Assembly: GCF_024594815.1 (NCBI RefSeq)
Contig: NZ_JANJOU010000007.1
Span: forward strand, 124,001-188,000
Source of the DNA: Roseomonas populi
Lineage (GTDB): Bacteria; Pseudomonadota; Alphaproteobacteria; Acetobacterales; Acetobacteraceae
DNA length: 64,000 bases
Reading direction: 5' to 3'
Shown: positions 1-8,007 of the stretch, in pieces
Layout: each line of letters begins with the position of its first letter
How positions within the stretch are numbered: position 1 is the first letter of the stretch
The notes under the pieces: model-generated
Told to the model about the DNA's origin: nothing
Seen by the model: the letters and a program-made list of their open reading frames with translations, nothing else
Database searches by the model: none
Program-made: the position numbers and the translations under genes

Positions 1-555
1 TTCGCCAATGCGGGTGCGGACACGCTGAACTGTGTGAAGCAGGCGGCCGAGTTCGGGCTGACGCGCGCCGGCATTCGCCCGGCGGCGCTCGTCGCCTTCA
101 TTCAGGACATCAAGGCGCTGGGCCTGGACGTGGCGCAGGGGCTGACGATCAGCGAGAGCTTCTACTGGGACCTGAACGACCGGACCCGCGCCTTCACGGA
201 GCGGCTGAAGCCGCGCCTGACGAATGGCGGCATGCCCAACATGGACCATGCCGCCGCCTACTCCTCGACGCTGCACTACCTGAAGGCGGTGTCGGACCTG
301 GGCGTGGCGCGCGCCAAGGCGGACGGACGCGCTGTGGTCGCCGCCATGAAGGCCATGCCGACGGATGACGACTGCTTCGGGCGAGGGAGCGTGCGCGCGG
401 ACGGGCGCAAGATCCACCCCATGTATCTCTTCGAGGCGAAGAAGCCGTCCGAGAGCACGGGGCCCTGGGATCTTCTCAAGCTCGTCGGCACCACGCCGGC
501 GGAGCAGGCCTTCCGGCCCCTGGCTGAGGGCGGCTGCTCGCTGGTGACGAACTAG
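1..555 (+). CDS. ABC transporter substrate-binding protein, 3' part only
   Basis: The frame is open from base 1 and ends at TAG 553-555, so the window cuts off the 5' part and only about 184 C-terminal residues are visible. The fragment (beginning FANAGADTLNCVKQA) resembles the second lobe of Peripla_BP_6 proteins that bind branched-chain amino acids or aromatic acids for HAAT-type importers: a Rossmann-like strand, then the late motifs SESFYWDLND and MPNMDHAAAYSSTLHYLKAV, where a substrate is met and the hinge closes. It would work in the periplasm. No other transporter gene is visible downstream, where a strong hairpin follows the stop. The family assignment is secure, the substrate is unknown. 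Confidence 0.8.
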   Translation, partial: FANAGADTLNCVKQAAEFGLTRAGIRPAALVAFIQDIKALGLDVAQGLTISESFYWDLNDRTRAFTERLKPRLTNGGMPNMDHAAAYSSTLHYLKAVSDLGVARAKADGRAVVAAMKAMPTDDDCFGRGSVRADGRKIHPMYLFEAKKPSESTGPWDLLKLVGTTPAEQAFRPLAEGGCSLVTN

Positions 556-563
556 GCATCGGG

Positions 564-593
564 CCGGCGGGGCGGCTCGCGCCGCCGCGCCGG
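564..593. terminator. GC-rich hairpin, likely bidirectional terminator
   Basis: Bases 564-569 (CCGGCG) pair with 588-593 and bases 571-576 (GGCGGC) pair with 581-586. Only one G:G mismatch separates the two 6-bp blocks, and the loop is TCGC. The hairpin lies 8 bp after the binding-protein stop and faces the minus-strand kinase ending at 796. There is no T-run, so a classical Rho-independent terminator is not proven. Confidence 0.55.
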
Positions 594-795
594 TCGTCGC
601 AGCTGGGGCGACGCCCGCCTTCATGGCGGGATCCGTTCTTCGCTGTCACAAACCTTCCTGCAGGTGCAAGGATCCGGAGCGCGGGTCGTGCCGCTCGGGA
701 GAACCGTGCCGGATGACGCGGGCCGCGCGGCCCGGTGCCGCGTCGGCACCCCAGGCCCGGCGCAGCTGGACCCGCACCGCCGTCAACGCCGCGCT

Positions 796-2154
796 TCAGC
801 GCCCGCCTGGACTGCCCCTGCCCGGTGCCAGGGGCAGTTCAAGGCGGGCCAGCGTTCCGCCGAATCGCTCGCTGCGGCCGAGGATCAGACGGCCGCCATG
901 CAGCCCGGCCAGGTCGGCCACGATGGCGAGGCCGAGCCCCGAGCCCGGGGCCGTCTCGTCCAGGCGGACGCCGCGCGCGATCGCCTCGGCCACGCCATCC
1001 GCGGGCAGGCCGGGCCCGTCATCCTCGACCAGGATGGCAGCGTCGCGCCCGGCCGCCCGGATCTCCACCGAGATCCGGGCCTGCGCCCACTTGCAGGCGT
1101 TCTCCATCACGTTGCCGATGATCTCGATTAGGTCCTGGCGGTCAGCCCCCACGCGGAGCCCGGCATCGCCGGAGACGGCGATGCTCAGGCCGCGATCGGC
1201 CTGCAGCCGCCGCAGCGCCCCCGCCACCTCCTTTGCCACGGCGAGCGGCGCGGCGTGGGCGGCCAGGCTCTGCGCGCCGGAGAGCGCGGCGGAGCGTGCG
1301 CGGGCCAGATGGTGCTGCACGATGCCTTCCAGCGCACGGGCCTGTGCCAGCGCGGCCTCCGGGTTCGGGGCCGGCCGGTCGAGCGCGTTGAGGATCACGG
1401 CGACAGGCGTCTTCAGCGCGTGGGCAAGGTTGCCGACATGGGCGCGCGCTCGCTCGAGCGTCTCCTGGTTCTGCGCGATGAGGGCGTCCACCTCCTCCAC
1501 CAGCGGCGCCACCTCTGCCGGGGCCGGGACGGCGAGCCGGTCGCGCGTGCCGGCCCGCACCTCGGCCAGGGCGCGGCGCACGGCGCGCAGCGGGGCCAGC
1601 TGCCAGACCACCTGCGCCACGACGCCGGCGACCAGCCCGAGGCCGAGCACGGCGAAGGCGAGACCGATGCCGCGATGCAGCCGCGCCAAATCGGCGTCGG
1701 TCGCGTCCCGCGCCACCGCGACCTGCACCGTCAGCGGGCCGGGCGAGCCGGGCAGCTCCACGCTCCGCTCCAGCAGCCGCATGTGCTCGCCCCGCGGGCC
1801 GGGCACGTCGAGGGCGCGGGTGGCCGAGAGGTCCGGCGGGCCGGGCGGCGGCAGATCGGCATCCCAGAGCGAGCGGGAGGAGGCGGTGCCGCCCGGGCCG
1901 GTGATGCGCCAGTACTGGCCGGAAAGCGGGCGGTCGAACTCGGCGCTTGCCCGGAAGCGCTCCAGCCGCGGCCGGCCGGCGTCGTCGGTGGCCGCCGCGG
2001 CCACCACCGCGTCCAGCAGGTCGGAGATGCGGGCATCCGCCGCGGCCTCGATCTGCCGCATGGCGATGTCGGAGACGAACCAGCCGGTGACGGCGAGCCC
2101 GGCGGCCACCCAGAGGGCGGTGAGCAGCGCGAGCCGAAGGGTGAGGGAGCGCAC
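796..2154 (-). CDS. Sensor histidine kinase, PhoQ-like, of PepSY-RR-HK operon
   Basis: 452 residues. A first membrane helix (about 7-27), a periplasmic domain (about 30-160) and a second helix (about 164-187) are followed by a HAMP-like linker, a HisKA helix with the phospho-acceptor His245 in NLAHALKTPVAV, and a HATPase domain with N box ENACKWA, G1 box VEDDGPGLP and G2 box GSGLGLAIV. It should phosphorylate the regulator encoded immediately upstream. The start is GTG directly abutting that gene's TGA, so the two are translationally coupled. The stimulus is unknown. A PepSY protein at the operon head suggests an envelope signal such as divalent cations or antimicrobial peptides, by analogy only. 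Confidence 0.93.
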   Translation of the reverse strand: MRSLTLRLALLTALWVAAGLAVTGWFVSDIAMRQIEAAADARISDLLDAVVAAAATDDAGRPRLERFRASAEFDRPLSGQYWRITGPGGTASSRSLWDADLPPPGPPDLSATRALDVPGPRGEHMRLLERSVELPGSPGPLTVQVAVARDATDADLARLHRGIGLAFAVLGLGLVAGVVAQVVWQLAPLRAVRRALAEVRAGTRDRLAVPAPAEVAPLVEEVDALIAQNQETLERARAHVGNLAHALKTPVAVILNALDRPAPNPEAALAQARALEGIVQHHLARARSAALSGAQSLAAHAAPLAVAKEVAGALRRLQADRGLSIAVSGDAGLRVGADRQDLIEIIGNVMENACKWAQARISVEIRAAGRDAAILVEDDGPGLPADGVAEAIARGVRLDETAPGSGLGLAIVADLAGLHGGRLILGRSERFGGTLARLELPLAPGRGSPGGR

Positions 2155-2820
2155 TCAGCCGCTGCCCGCCGCCATGCGGTAGCCCTGGCCGCGCACCGTC
2201 TCGATCACGCCTTCGGCCAGCTTGCGACGCAGGCGGCCGACCATCACCTCCAGCGTGTTGCTGTCCCGGTCGAAGTCCTGTGCGTAGAGGTGCTCCGTCA
2301 GCTCCGTCTTGGAGACGGGGCGGCCGGGGTGGTGGGCGAGATAGGCGAGCAGGCCGTATTCCAGCGCGGTCAGCCGAACCGGCGCGCCCTTCCAGGTCAC
2401 GGTCCTGGCCGTGGTGTCGATCCGCAGGTCGCCGAGCCGGATCTCCGGGCGCGCCAGGCCGTGGGCGCGGCGGATCAGCGCGCCCAGCCGTGCCACCAGC
2501 TCCGCCATGATGAAGGGCTTGGCCAGGTAGTCGTCCGCACCGGCGTTCAGCCCTTCCACCTTCTCCGTCCAGGCGTCGCGCGCGGTCAGCACCAGGACGG
2601 GCATCGTGCGCCCGGCGGCGCGCCAGCGGCGCAGCACCGTCAACCCGTCCAGGCGCGGCAGGCCAAGGTCCAGCACCACGGCGTCGTAGGGCTCGCTCCC
2701 GCCGAGGAAGAGGGCTTCCTCCCCGTCGGGCGCATGGTCTACGGCGAAGCCCGCCTCGGCCAGCGCGGCGCGGAGCTGGCCGGCCAGGGCCTCGCTGTCC
2801 TCCACCACCAGCACGCGCAT
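2155..2820 (-). CDS. OmpR/PhoB-family response regulator
   Basis: 221 residues from ATG 2820. The receiver domain (1-115) shows the acidic pocket VVEDS, phospho-acceptor Asp51 in VVLDLGLP and the conserved Lys in YLAKPF. A winged-helix DNA-binding domain (about 125-219) ends with DSNTLEVMVGRLRRKL and IETVRGQGYRM, typical of the OmpR/PhoP/QseB group. The start overlaps the PepSY stop (ATGA) and the kinase starts right after its stop, so all three are one operon. The GTTCAG-N5-GTTCAG repeat upstream of the PepSY gene has the 11-bp spacing expected for this regulator class and is the likely autoregulatory site. Confidence 0.95.
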   Translation of the reverse strand: MRVLVVEDSEALAGQLRAALAEAGFAVDHAPDGEEALFLGGSEPYDAVVLDLGLPRLDGLTVLRRWRAAGRTMPVLVLTARDAWTEKVEGLNAGADDYLAKPFIMAELVARLGALIRRAHGLARPEIRLGDLRIDTTARTVTWKGAPVRLTALEYGLLAYLAHHPGRPVSKTELTEHLYAQDFDRDSNTLEVMVGRLRRKLAEGVIETVRGQGYRMAAGSG

Positions 2821-3161
2821 CAGCGGCGCTCCTGGACGGGGCCTTTGGTCCGCAGCACGTTGCCGTTCGCCGCGTCCACCCTCAGCTCGAACATCCGGCC
2901 GGTGGGGGGCAGCAGCTTGAACTCGTAGATCCACCTGCCGTCGTCGCGGTCGAGGTCGGTCTCGATCACCCGGCCGACATAGCGCCGCTCCACCCCGGCC
3001 AGGATCTCCGTGAGGGGGCGGATCTCGCCGGCCGCCAGCGCGGCGCGGGCACGGTCGTGGTCGTCATCATCGTCGTCGTCGTCGCGGGCCAGCGCCGTTC
3101 CGGCCAGGGCGGGCAGGGCGAGGGCGGCTGCGATGGTCTGAAGGAGGAGCCGGCGCGTCAT
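2820..3161 (-). CDS. Exported PepSY-domain protein with aspartate run
   Basis: 113 residues. A Tat/Sec-like signal (MTRRLLLQ followed by a hydrophobic stretch ending ALPALAGTALA) precedes a mature start with eight consecutive Asp residues (27-34). The rest (about 45-113) is one PepSY domain: AGEIRPLTEILAGVERRY, GRVIETDLDRDDGRWIYEFKLL and a terminal VDAANGNVLRTKG, the alpha-beta pattern of this family. PepSY proteins are periplasmic and are thought to modulate peptidases or sensor kinases. As first gene of a regulator/kinase operon it is likely an accessory to the sensor. The acidic run may bind divalent metal, which is inference. Confidence 0.9.
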   Translation of the reverse strand: MTRRLLLQTIAAALALPALAGTALARDDDDDDDDHDRARAALAAGEIRPLTEILAGVERRYVGRVIETDLDRDDGRWIYEFKLLPPTGRMFELRVDAANGNVLRTKGPVQERR

Positions 3162-3186
3162 GGTCCCCGTGGGTTAGCACGCCAAG

Positions 3187-3226
3187 CTGAACGTCACCTG
3201 AACAGCCTGCTCAGGGAAGGTTCAGG
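3187..3226. promoter_or_regulatory. OmpR/PhoP-type direct repeat plus inverted copy
   Basis: Read on the minus strand, the region holds GTTCAG-GTGAC-GTTCAG (3203 down to 3187): two 6-bp half sites 11 bp apart, the classical arrangement for PhoP/OmpR dimers. It ends 26 bp upstream of the PepSY start. A third copy, GTTCAGG at 3220-3226, faces the other way and makes a 7-bp inverted pair with CCTGAAC 3197-3203. The adjacent OmpR-type regulator is the obvious candidate to bind it. Confidence 0.6.
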
Positions 3227-3287
3227 CTGGACGCGCGAAACACCGCCCCGTCGCCGGAGACGGCAACCAGACACGGAGCGGACGCGA

Positions 3288-3443
3288 ATGCCCGGCATCA
3301 ACGACCTGACGATCCTGTCCCTGCTCATCTCCCTCTGCGGCCTCGTCCCGGTCGGGATGGCTTTCGCCGAGGATCCATCGGCCCTGAACGGGGAGGGTGC
3401 GAGGCCGGGCAACAGGATCATCGGCTTCCTGGCGGGCCGGTAA
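3288..3443 (+). CDS. Possible 51-residue membrane/exported small protein
   Basis: An ATG at 3288 preceded by GGAGCGG opens a 51-residue frame (MPGINDLTILSLLISLCGLV at its start). It has one hydrophobic helix (about 7-26) ending in an AFAED site that could be a signal-peptidase cleavage region, then a short polar tail. It is divergent from the PepSY operon and lies about 60 bp past the inverted GTTCAGG copy, so it could be a second target of that regulator. I recognise no family, and short frames arise easily in DNA this rich in GC. The remaining intergenic DNA from 3444 to 3672 shows nothing I can name. Confidence 0.3.
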   Translation: MPGINDLTILSLLISLCGLVPVGMAFAEDPSALNGEGARPGNRIIGFLAGR

Positions 3444-3672
3444 CCAGGCTTACCCTTGAGGCTGCGGAACGGGACGGCCCGATGCTGCTCGCCGTGGCGG
3501 CCGACCTGTCGCGCTCGCTCGGTGGCCGGCATCCGGGCGCCGCGGCCCGCACCGGCTGCAATCCGCCAAGCGACAAGCCGTCGCGAAGCCATCGAGGGGC
3601 CCGGGTGCCACGATGCATACCCAGGGCAGGATCGTGCTCGCGGTCAGGTACGAGAAGGCCGGCATGCCACCG

Positions 3673-5145
3673 TCATTGCTGCTCCACGGTCGGCAGGACG
3701 AAGCGGAACACTGCCCCCCTGGGCGAGGCGTTCTCCGCCCAGAGGCGCCCGCCATGTGCCTCCACGCAATTCCGGCAGATCGCGAGGCCCATCCCCATTC
3801 CGTCGGGCTTGGTCGAGTAGAACGGCTCGAAAACGCGGGGAAGGTGGCTCGCGTCGATGCCCGGGCCGCCATCCCGCACCTCCACCTGCACGCCCTCGTC
3901 ACTCCGGGAAAGCCGCACCGTCAGGTCGTGCGGTCCGGGCTGCCCGATCATGGCCTGGGCGCCGTTCAGCATCAGGTTCACGACGACCTGCTGGATTTGC
4001 ACGGGATCGGCGGTCACGAGCGGCAGGCCACCTCCGGCATCGAAGTGGACGGAGGCGCCGCTGGCCCGGAGCTCCCGCTCGATCAGAAGGATGGCCTCGC
4101 GCGTGACCTGGACGAGATCGACGGCCTCGCTTCGCCGGGCGGCGTTCCCGATGAAGGAGCGAAGGCGCGTCACCACATCCCGCGCCCGGATGGAATCGCG
4201 TACGACATGCTCCAGGGCGTGCCGCGCCTCGGCAAGGTCCGGCTCGGCTCGCGCCAGCCAACGCCGGCATGCCTCGGCGTGGCCGACGATGGCCGCGAGA
4301 GGCGAGTTCACCTCATGCGCAATCGTCGCGGTGAGCGTGCCGGCGGTCGTGACGCGGGCGGCGCGCGCGATCTCGGCTTCGGCCTGGAGCAGGCGGGACT
4401 GCACCGCCTTGTAGGCCGTGATATCCACGGCGGTGACGACGATGTCCCGGAAGCCCTCCAGCGTGTCCGGCAGGTCCGCTGCGAAGAGACATTCAAGCTC
4501 GCTACCGTCAGGGCGGGTGATGTGTGCCTCCGAGCGGTAGAGCCTCTCCCCGGCGGAGATGGCGACCAGCCACTGCAGGAAGGTCTGGTCCGTGTTCGGG
4601 AGGATGCGGTCGAGCGGGCCGATGAAGGCTTCCTTCCCCGGCGCGCCCATCATCGTCACGGTGAAGCGGTTCACGTCCTTGATCCGTACCTGCCGGCGAA
4701 GCTGTCGCGCGCGGTCCGGATGGGTTGTGAAGTAGGCCTGCATGTCGTGAATGCCGGCCCGCCGCAGGGCCAGGATCGCCTCCGCCACGGGGAACCAGTC
4801 CTCGCGCCAGAGGGACACGCCGCTGCGCTCGAACAGCGCCTCGTAGCCCGTCCTGGCCTCCTGCAACCGCGCGCAGAGCTTGACACCTGCCAGGAGGGTG
4901 CCACCGCCGAGAAGCGCCGCGACCAGGCCCGCCCAGACACCGCCGTGCACGACTGCGATCGCGGCCGCCGCGCCCGCGAGCAGGGCGAGCAGGATCGGGA
5001 TCACCGCCAGCGCGACATGAGAGGGCAGGGAACTCGGCCATCCCGCGCGACGCGCCCGGTGCGCCCAGCGCGGCAGGGGGCCGGCATGTCCTGGCGGCGG
5101 CTCTTGCACCGATGGGGCTGGCCAGAGCGAGAAGACTTTCGTCAT
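3673..5145 (-). CDS. PAS-domain sensor histidine kinase, FixL/NtrB-like
   Basis: 490 residues from ATG 5145. Two closely spaced membrane helices (about 43-66 and 70-90) carry almost no periplasmic loop, so sensing is probably cytoplasmic or within the membrane. A PAS domain (about 100-245, ending VVTAVDITAYK) precedes HisKA with His277 in ATIAHEVNSPLAAIVGH and a HATPase domain with N box NLMLNGAQAM, G1 RDGGPGID and G2 GMGMGLAICRNCVEAHGG. The C-terminal half matches oxygen/redox-type kinases of the FixL group, but heme binding cannot be judged here. No response regulator is adjacent; the FixJ-like orphan at 18890 is one possible partner. The gene lies downstream of the MFS gene on the same strand after a 175-bp gap. 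Confidence 0.9.
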   Translation of the reverse strand: MTKVFSLWPAPSVQEPPPGHAGPLPRWAHRARRAGWPSSLPSHVALAVIPILLALLAGAAAAIAVVHGGVWAGLVAALLGGGTLLAGVKLCARLQEARTGYEALFERSGVSLWREDWFPVAEAILALRRAGIHDMQAYFTTHPDRARQLRRQVRIKDVNRFTVTMMGAPGKEAFIGPLDRILPNTDQTFLQWLVAISAGERLYRSEAHITRPDGSELECLFAADLPDTLEGFRDIVVTAVDITAYKAVQSRLLQAEAEIARAARVTTAGTLTATIAHEVNSPLAAIVGHAEACRRWLARAEPDLAEARHALEHVVRDSIRARDVVTRLRSFIGNAARRSEAVDLVQVTREAILLIERELRASGASVHFDAGGGLPLVTADPVQIQQVVVNLMLNGAQAMIGQPGPHDLTVRLSRSDEGVQVEVRDGGPGIDASHLPRVFEPFYSTKPDGMGMGLAICRNCVEAHGGRLWAENASPRGAVFRFVLPTVEQQ

Positions 5146-5320
5146 CGCCGTTCGCCCCAGCCAATGTCCTGCCCTTGCATCGCCATCCCCTGTGCGCGGG
5201 GAAAGTGCCAGCCGGGGAGGGGGGCCACAAGGCGCCGTCCGGGCGATCACCTTCGGCGCGGGCGCTAGCCGGGATCGGCCCCGAGGCGGCAGCTTCTGGC
5301 CATGGGCACCGCCGAGGGCG

Positions 5321-6526
5321 TCAAGGAACTCTCGTCCGTGCGCGGTCGGCCGTGAGCTCGAGCACAATGGCAAGCGCCGCCAGGAGCGCACCGAAGGCGC
5401 AGACCGCGCCCCATCCGCCGACCCGCCACGCCGCCATCGCGCCCGCGGATCCCGCTGCGCCGCCCAGGAACATGCCGGTCATGAAGACCGTGTTGATGCG
5501 GCTCCGCGCGTCGGGCTGCAGCGCGTAGATGACGTGCTGGTTGGAGACGAGGGAGCCCTGGACGCCGAAGTCGAGGATCACCACCCCCAGCACCAGCCCG
5601 GCGATCCCCGGCCAGGCGGCAAATATGGCCCAGGCCGCCAAGGTGAGGACGGCCCCGAGGCCGATGACAAGCCGCGGGCCGCGATGGTCGGCCAGCTTCC
5701 CCGCCAGCGGGGCGGCCGCGACACCGACCGCGCCGACGATGCCGAAAAGGCCCGCCACCTCCGCCCCCAGCTGGAACGAGGGCTGCTCCAGCCGGAGTGC
5801 CAGGATCGTCCAGAAGGTCGAGAAGGACGCGAAAAGTGCCGCCTGCATCAGGGTCGCCCTCCGCAGCGCGCGATGTGTGCGCCAGAGGCCGAGCAGCGAG
5901 CGCAGCGCCGCGCCATACCCGATCGTTGCAGCGGCAGGGCGGCGCGGAAGGGTAGCCGCCATCAGCGCCGCCGCCGCCAGAGCCATGGGTACGGCGAGCC
6001 AGAACATGGCGCGCCAACCAGCATGGGCCGAGACGAAGCCGCCCAGGGTCCGGCTGAGCAGGATCCCCGTCAGCACGCCGCCGGTGATCACCCCCACGGT
6101 CGCGCCGCGGCGTTCCGGCGCGGCGAGATGGGCGGCGAAGGGGACGATCTGCTGCGCCACTGTTGCGCAGAGGCCCACGGCAAGGGAGGCGAGCACCAAG
6201 ACCGGCGCGCTCGGCGCCAGCGCCGCCAGCGCCAGCGCGGCCGCGAGCACGCCGAACTGCGCGATGATCAGGCGCTTCTGGTCCAGCAGGTCGCCGAGGG
6301 GGAGCAGCAGGAAGAGGCTTGCTGCGTAGCCGAGCTGCGTGGCCGTGGGGATGAGGGCGGTGCTGGCAGAGCCGGCGAAATCAGCCTCGATGATCCCGAG
6401 CATCGGCTGGTTGTAGTAGATGTTCGCGACCGCGATGCCCGCCGCGGCGGCCATGGCGAAGGTCACTCCCCGTGTCAGCATCCCGGCGGAGGCTTGGGGC
6501 AGAGCATCCTGGATGCCGGTCGCCAT
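5321..6526 (-). CDS. MFS transporter, drug-efflux type
   Basis: 401 residues with about twelve hydrophobic segments. The early signature [18 protein letters not shown] and the loop [17 protein letters not shown] (a variant of the MFS A motif) belong to the DHA1-like group that includes uncharacterised AraJ/YnfM-type exporters. Later blocks [16 protein letters not shown] and [16 protein letters not shown] match motif C and helix 11. It should expel a small molecule across the inner membrane using the proton gradient. The AraC-type gene lies only 27 bp upstream on the same strand, so the two likely form an operon in which the regulator senses the exported compound. Substrate unknown. Confidence 0.92.
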   Translation of the reverse strand: MATGIQDALPQASAGMLTRGVTFAMAAAAGIAVANIYYNQPMLGIIEADFAGSASTALIPTATQLGYAASLFLLLPLGDLLDQKRLIIAQFGVLAAALALAALAPSAPVLVLASLAVGLCATVAQQIVPFAAHLAAPERRGATVGVITGGVLTGILLSRTLGGFVSAHAGWRAMFWLAVPMALAAAALMAATLPRRPAAATIGYGAALRSLLGLWRTHRALRRATLMQAALFASFSTFWTILALRLEQPSFQLGAEVAGLFGIVGAVGVAAAPLAGKLADHRGPRLVIGLGAVLTLAAWAIFAAWPGIAGLVLGVVILDFGVQGSLVSNQHVIYALQPDARSRINTVFMTGMFLGGAAGSAGAMAAWRVGGWGAVCAFGALLAALAIVLELTADRARTRVP

Positions 6527-6553
6527 GATCGTGTTCCCGTTCTACTTCGGCGG

Positions 6554-7096
6554 CTACTGGCGGGAGGGCGCGCCCTGGTGCTGCCGGCGCCAAGCAAGAG
6601 GCGTGCTGCCCGTGAGGCGGCGGAACACGCGGGAGAAATGGGCCTGGTCGGCCAGGCCACAGGACAGGGCGATGTCGCAGAGGGACGCCCGGGTTTCTAG
6701 CATCAGGACCTTCGCCCGCTCGATGCGGCGCTCCATCACGAAGCTATGCGGAGACTGGCCGAAGCTCTGCTTGAAGGAACGCGCGAAGTGGCCGCAGCTC
6801 AACCGCACCTCGGCGGCAAGGTGCTTCTGCAGGAGCTGGGAGCCGAGATTGGCTTCGACGTAGCGCGACACGCGGATAACCTGCCAGTGCGCCAGCCCGC
6901 CCGGGATCACGGGCCGGTCTGTCCCTCTCGTATCCAGCAGGCGGGAGGCACGGGCCAGGGTGACGACGGCGGCCCCGCGGTCGCGGTCGAGCAGGTCGAG
7001 CGCGTCCTGCAGCAGCCGATGGACCGGGCCCACGTTTCCGCTGCGGCAGACCTCCTCATGACCACTGGCCCGAGTGGCAATATGGCTGGAGATCAT
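6554..7096 (-). CDS. AraC-family transcriptional regulator
   Basis: 180 residues if it starts at ATG 7096, which has a good ribosome-binding site (GGAG, 7 bp spacing); a GTG at 7177 would add 27 residues. The C-terminal ~105 residues are a typical AraC/XylS double helix-turn-helix: LAAEVRLSCGHFARSFKQSF for the first and CDIALSCGLADQAHFSRVFR for the second. The N-terminal part (about 70 residues) is too short for a cupin sensor domain and resembles no ligand-binding fold I know, so it may act without a classical effector. It is the first gene ahead of the MFS exporter and probably regulates it. Confidence 0.9.
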   Translation of the reverse strand: MISSHIATRASGHEEVCRSGNVGPVHRLLQDALDLLDRDRGAAVVTLARASRLLDTRGTDRPVIPGGLAHWQVIRVSRYVEANLGSQLLQKHLAAEVRLSCGHFARSFKQSFGQSPHSFVMERRIERAKVLMLETRASLCDIALSCGLADQAHFSRVFRRLTGSTPLAWRRQHQGAPSRQ

Positions 7097-7295
7097 CGCC
7101 CTGCTCCGCTGTCCGTCATGTTCGCTGACGGGACAGTGGATGAGCGCCGTGACGATCTCCACCTGGCACTTGTCCACCCCGGTAAGCTCTTGGGGCCGCG
7201 GAAGCCATACTTCAGTATAGGGCCAACAGACCTAGATAGGGCGGCGACTCCGGTGCGGGCCCCGGCCGGGCAGCTTCCCGCGGGACCTGTCCTGC

Positions 7296-7817
7296 TCAGC
7301 CGTTCCCACGCCGACCGGTTTCGAACAGGAACCAGACGCGACCCTCGGCCTCGTCGATCCAGTTCTCGAGAAGGCTGGCCGTGGCGACGTCGCCGTGCTC
7401 GTCGCACATCGACCGCAGCGCGCGCATACGGGCCACCAGGGCGCCGTTGTCCTCGCGCAGTTCGGCCAGCATGTCCTGCGGGGCTACGAAATCCGCATCA
7501 TTGTCCAGCACGCGCTGCACCCGCGCGACATGGCCGATAGAGCGGATGGTGGCGCCGCCCAGCTTCCGCGCGCGCTCGGCGATCGGGTCCACCATCGCCA
7601 GCAGCTCGCCCGCCTGCTCGTCGAACATGAGGTGATAGTCGCGGAAATGCGGGCCGGATGCGTGCCAGTGGAAGTTCTTCGTCTTCAGGTACAGCGCGAG
7701 CACATCCGCCAGCAGCGCCGTCAAACCGGCCGGGATGTCGCGGACCGCCTCTGCCGAGAGACCTGTGGGCGTGAGCAGCGCGGCCAGGCGCCGGGTCTGC
7801 AGTGGGCTTTCGGTCAT
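7296..7817 (-). CDS. dps: Dps/ferritin-like DNA-protection protein
   Basis: 173 residues from ATG 7817. The ferroxidase ligands of E. coli Dps are all present with exact spacing: His50, His62 and Asp66 in NFHWHASGPHFRDYHLMFDE, then Asp77 and Glu81 in MVDPIAERARKLGG. The protein should form a dodecamer that oxidises and stores iron using peroxide and may coat DNA in stationary phase. It stands as a single gene between the AraC gene and the large kinase. A 7-bp hairpin (7833-7850) lies just ahead of the start, within the transcript leader if transcription begins upstream; its meaning is unknown. No OxyR or Fur site was recognisable. Confidence 0.95.
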   Translation of the reverse strand: MTESPLQTRRLAALLTPTGLSAEAVRDIPAGLTALLADVLALYLKTKNFHWHASGPHFRDYHLMFDEQAGELLAMVDPIAERARKLGGATIRSIGHVARVQRVLDNDADFVAPQDMLAELREDNGALVARMRALRSMCDEHGDVATASLLENWIDEAEGRVWFLFETGRRGNG

Positions 7818-8007
7818 GGCGTCAATCCTCGTGGCTGGCCTTCGCCGGCCGGGGATTGGCAGATTGGGGCAAGGGAGCGCCCCGATCTTGTCCCGGCGCG
7901 ACCGGAATGGAACGATCGTGCGGCGGCCGCGCGCCTGGTCCGCCAGATCGAGGCGGCTCCGCGCCGGCCTGCCGGTCCCTCGATCCCCGCGAACCCCGAT
8001 CGTTGCG

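Noticed and set aside
623-2928. Long plus-strand open frames of 500 or more codons opposite the kinase and regulator genes
   Set aside because: They are rich in Arg, Ala, Gly, Ser and His, match no family and lie antisense to genes with clear domains. Such frames are a side effect of high GC content.
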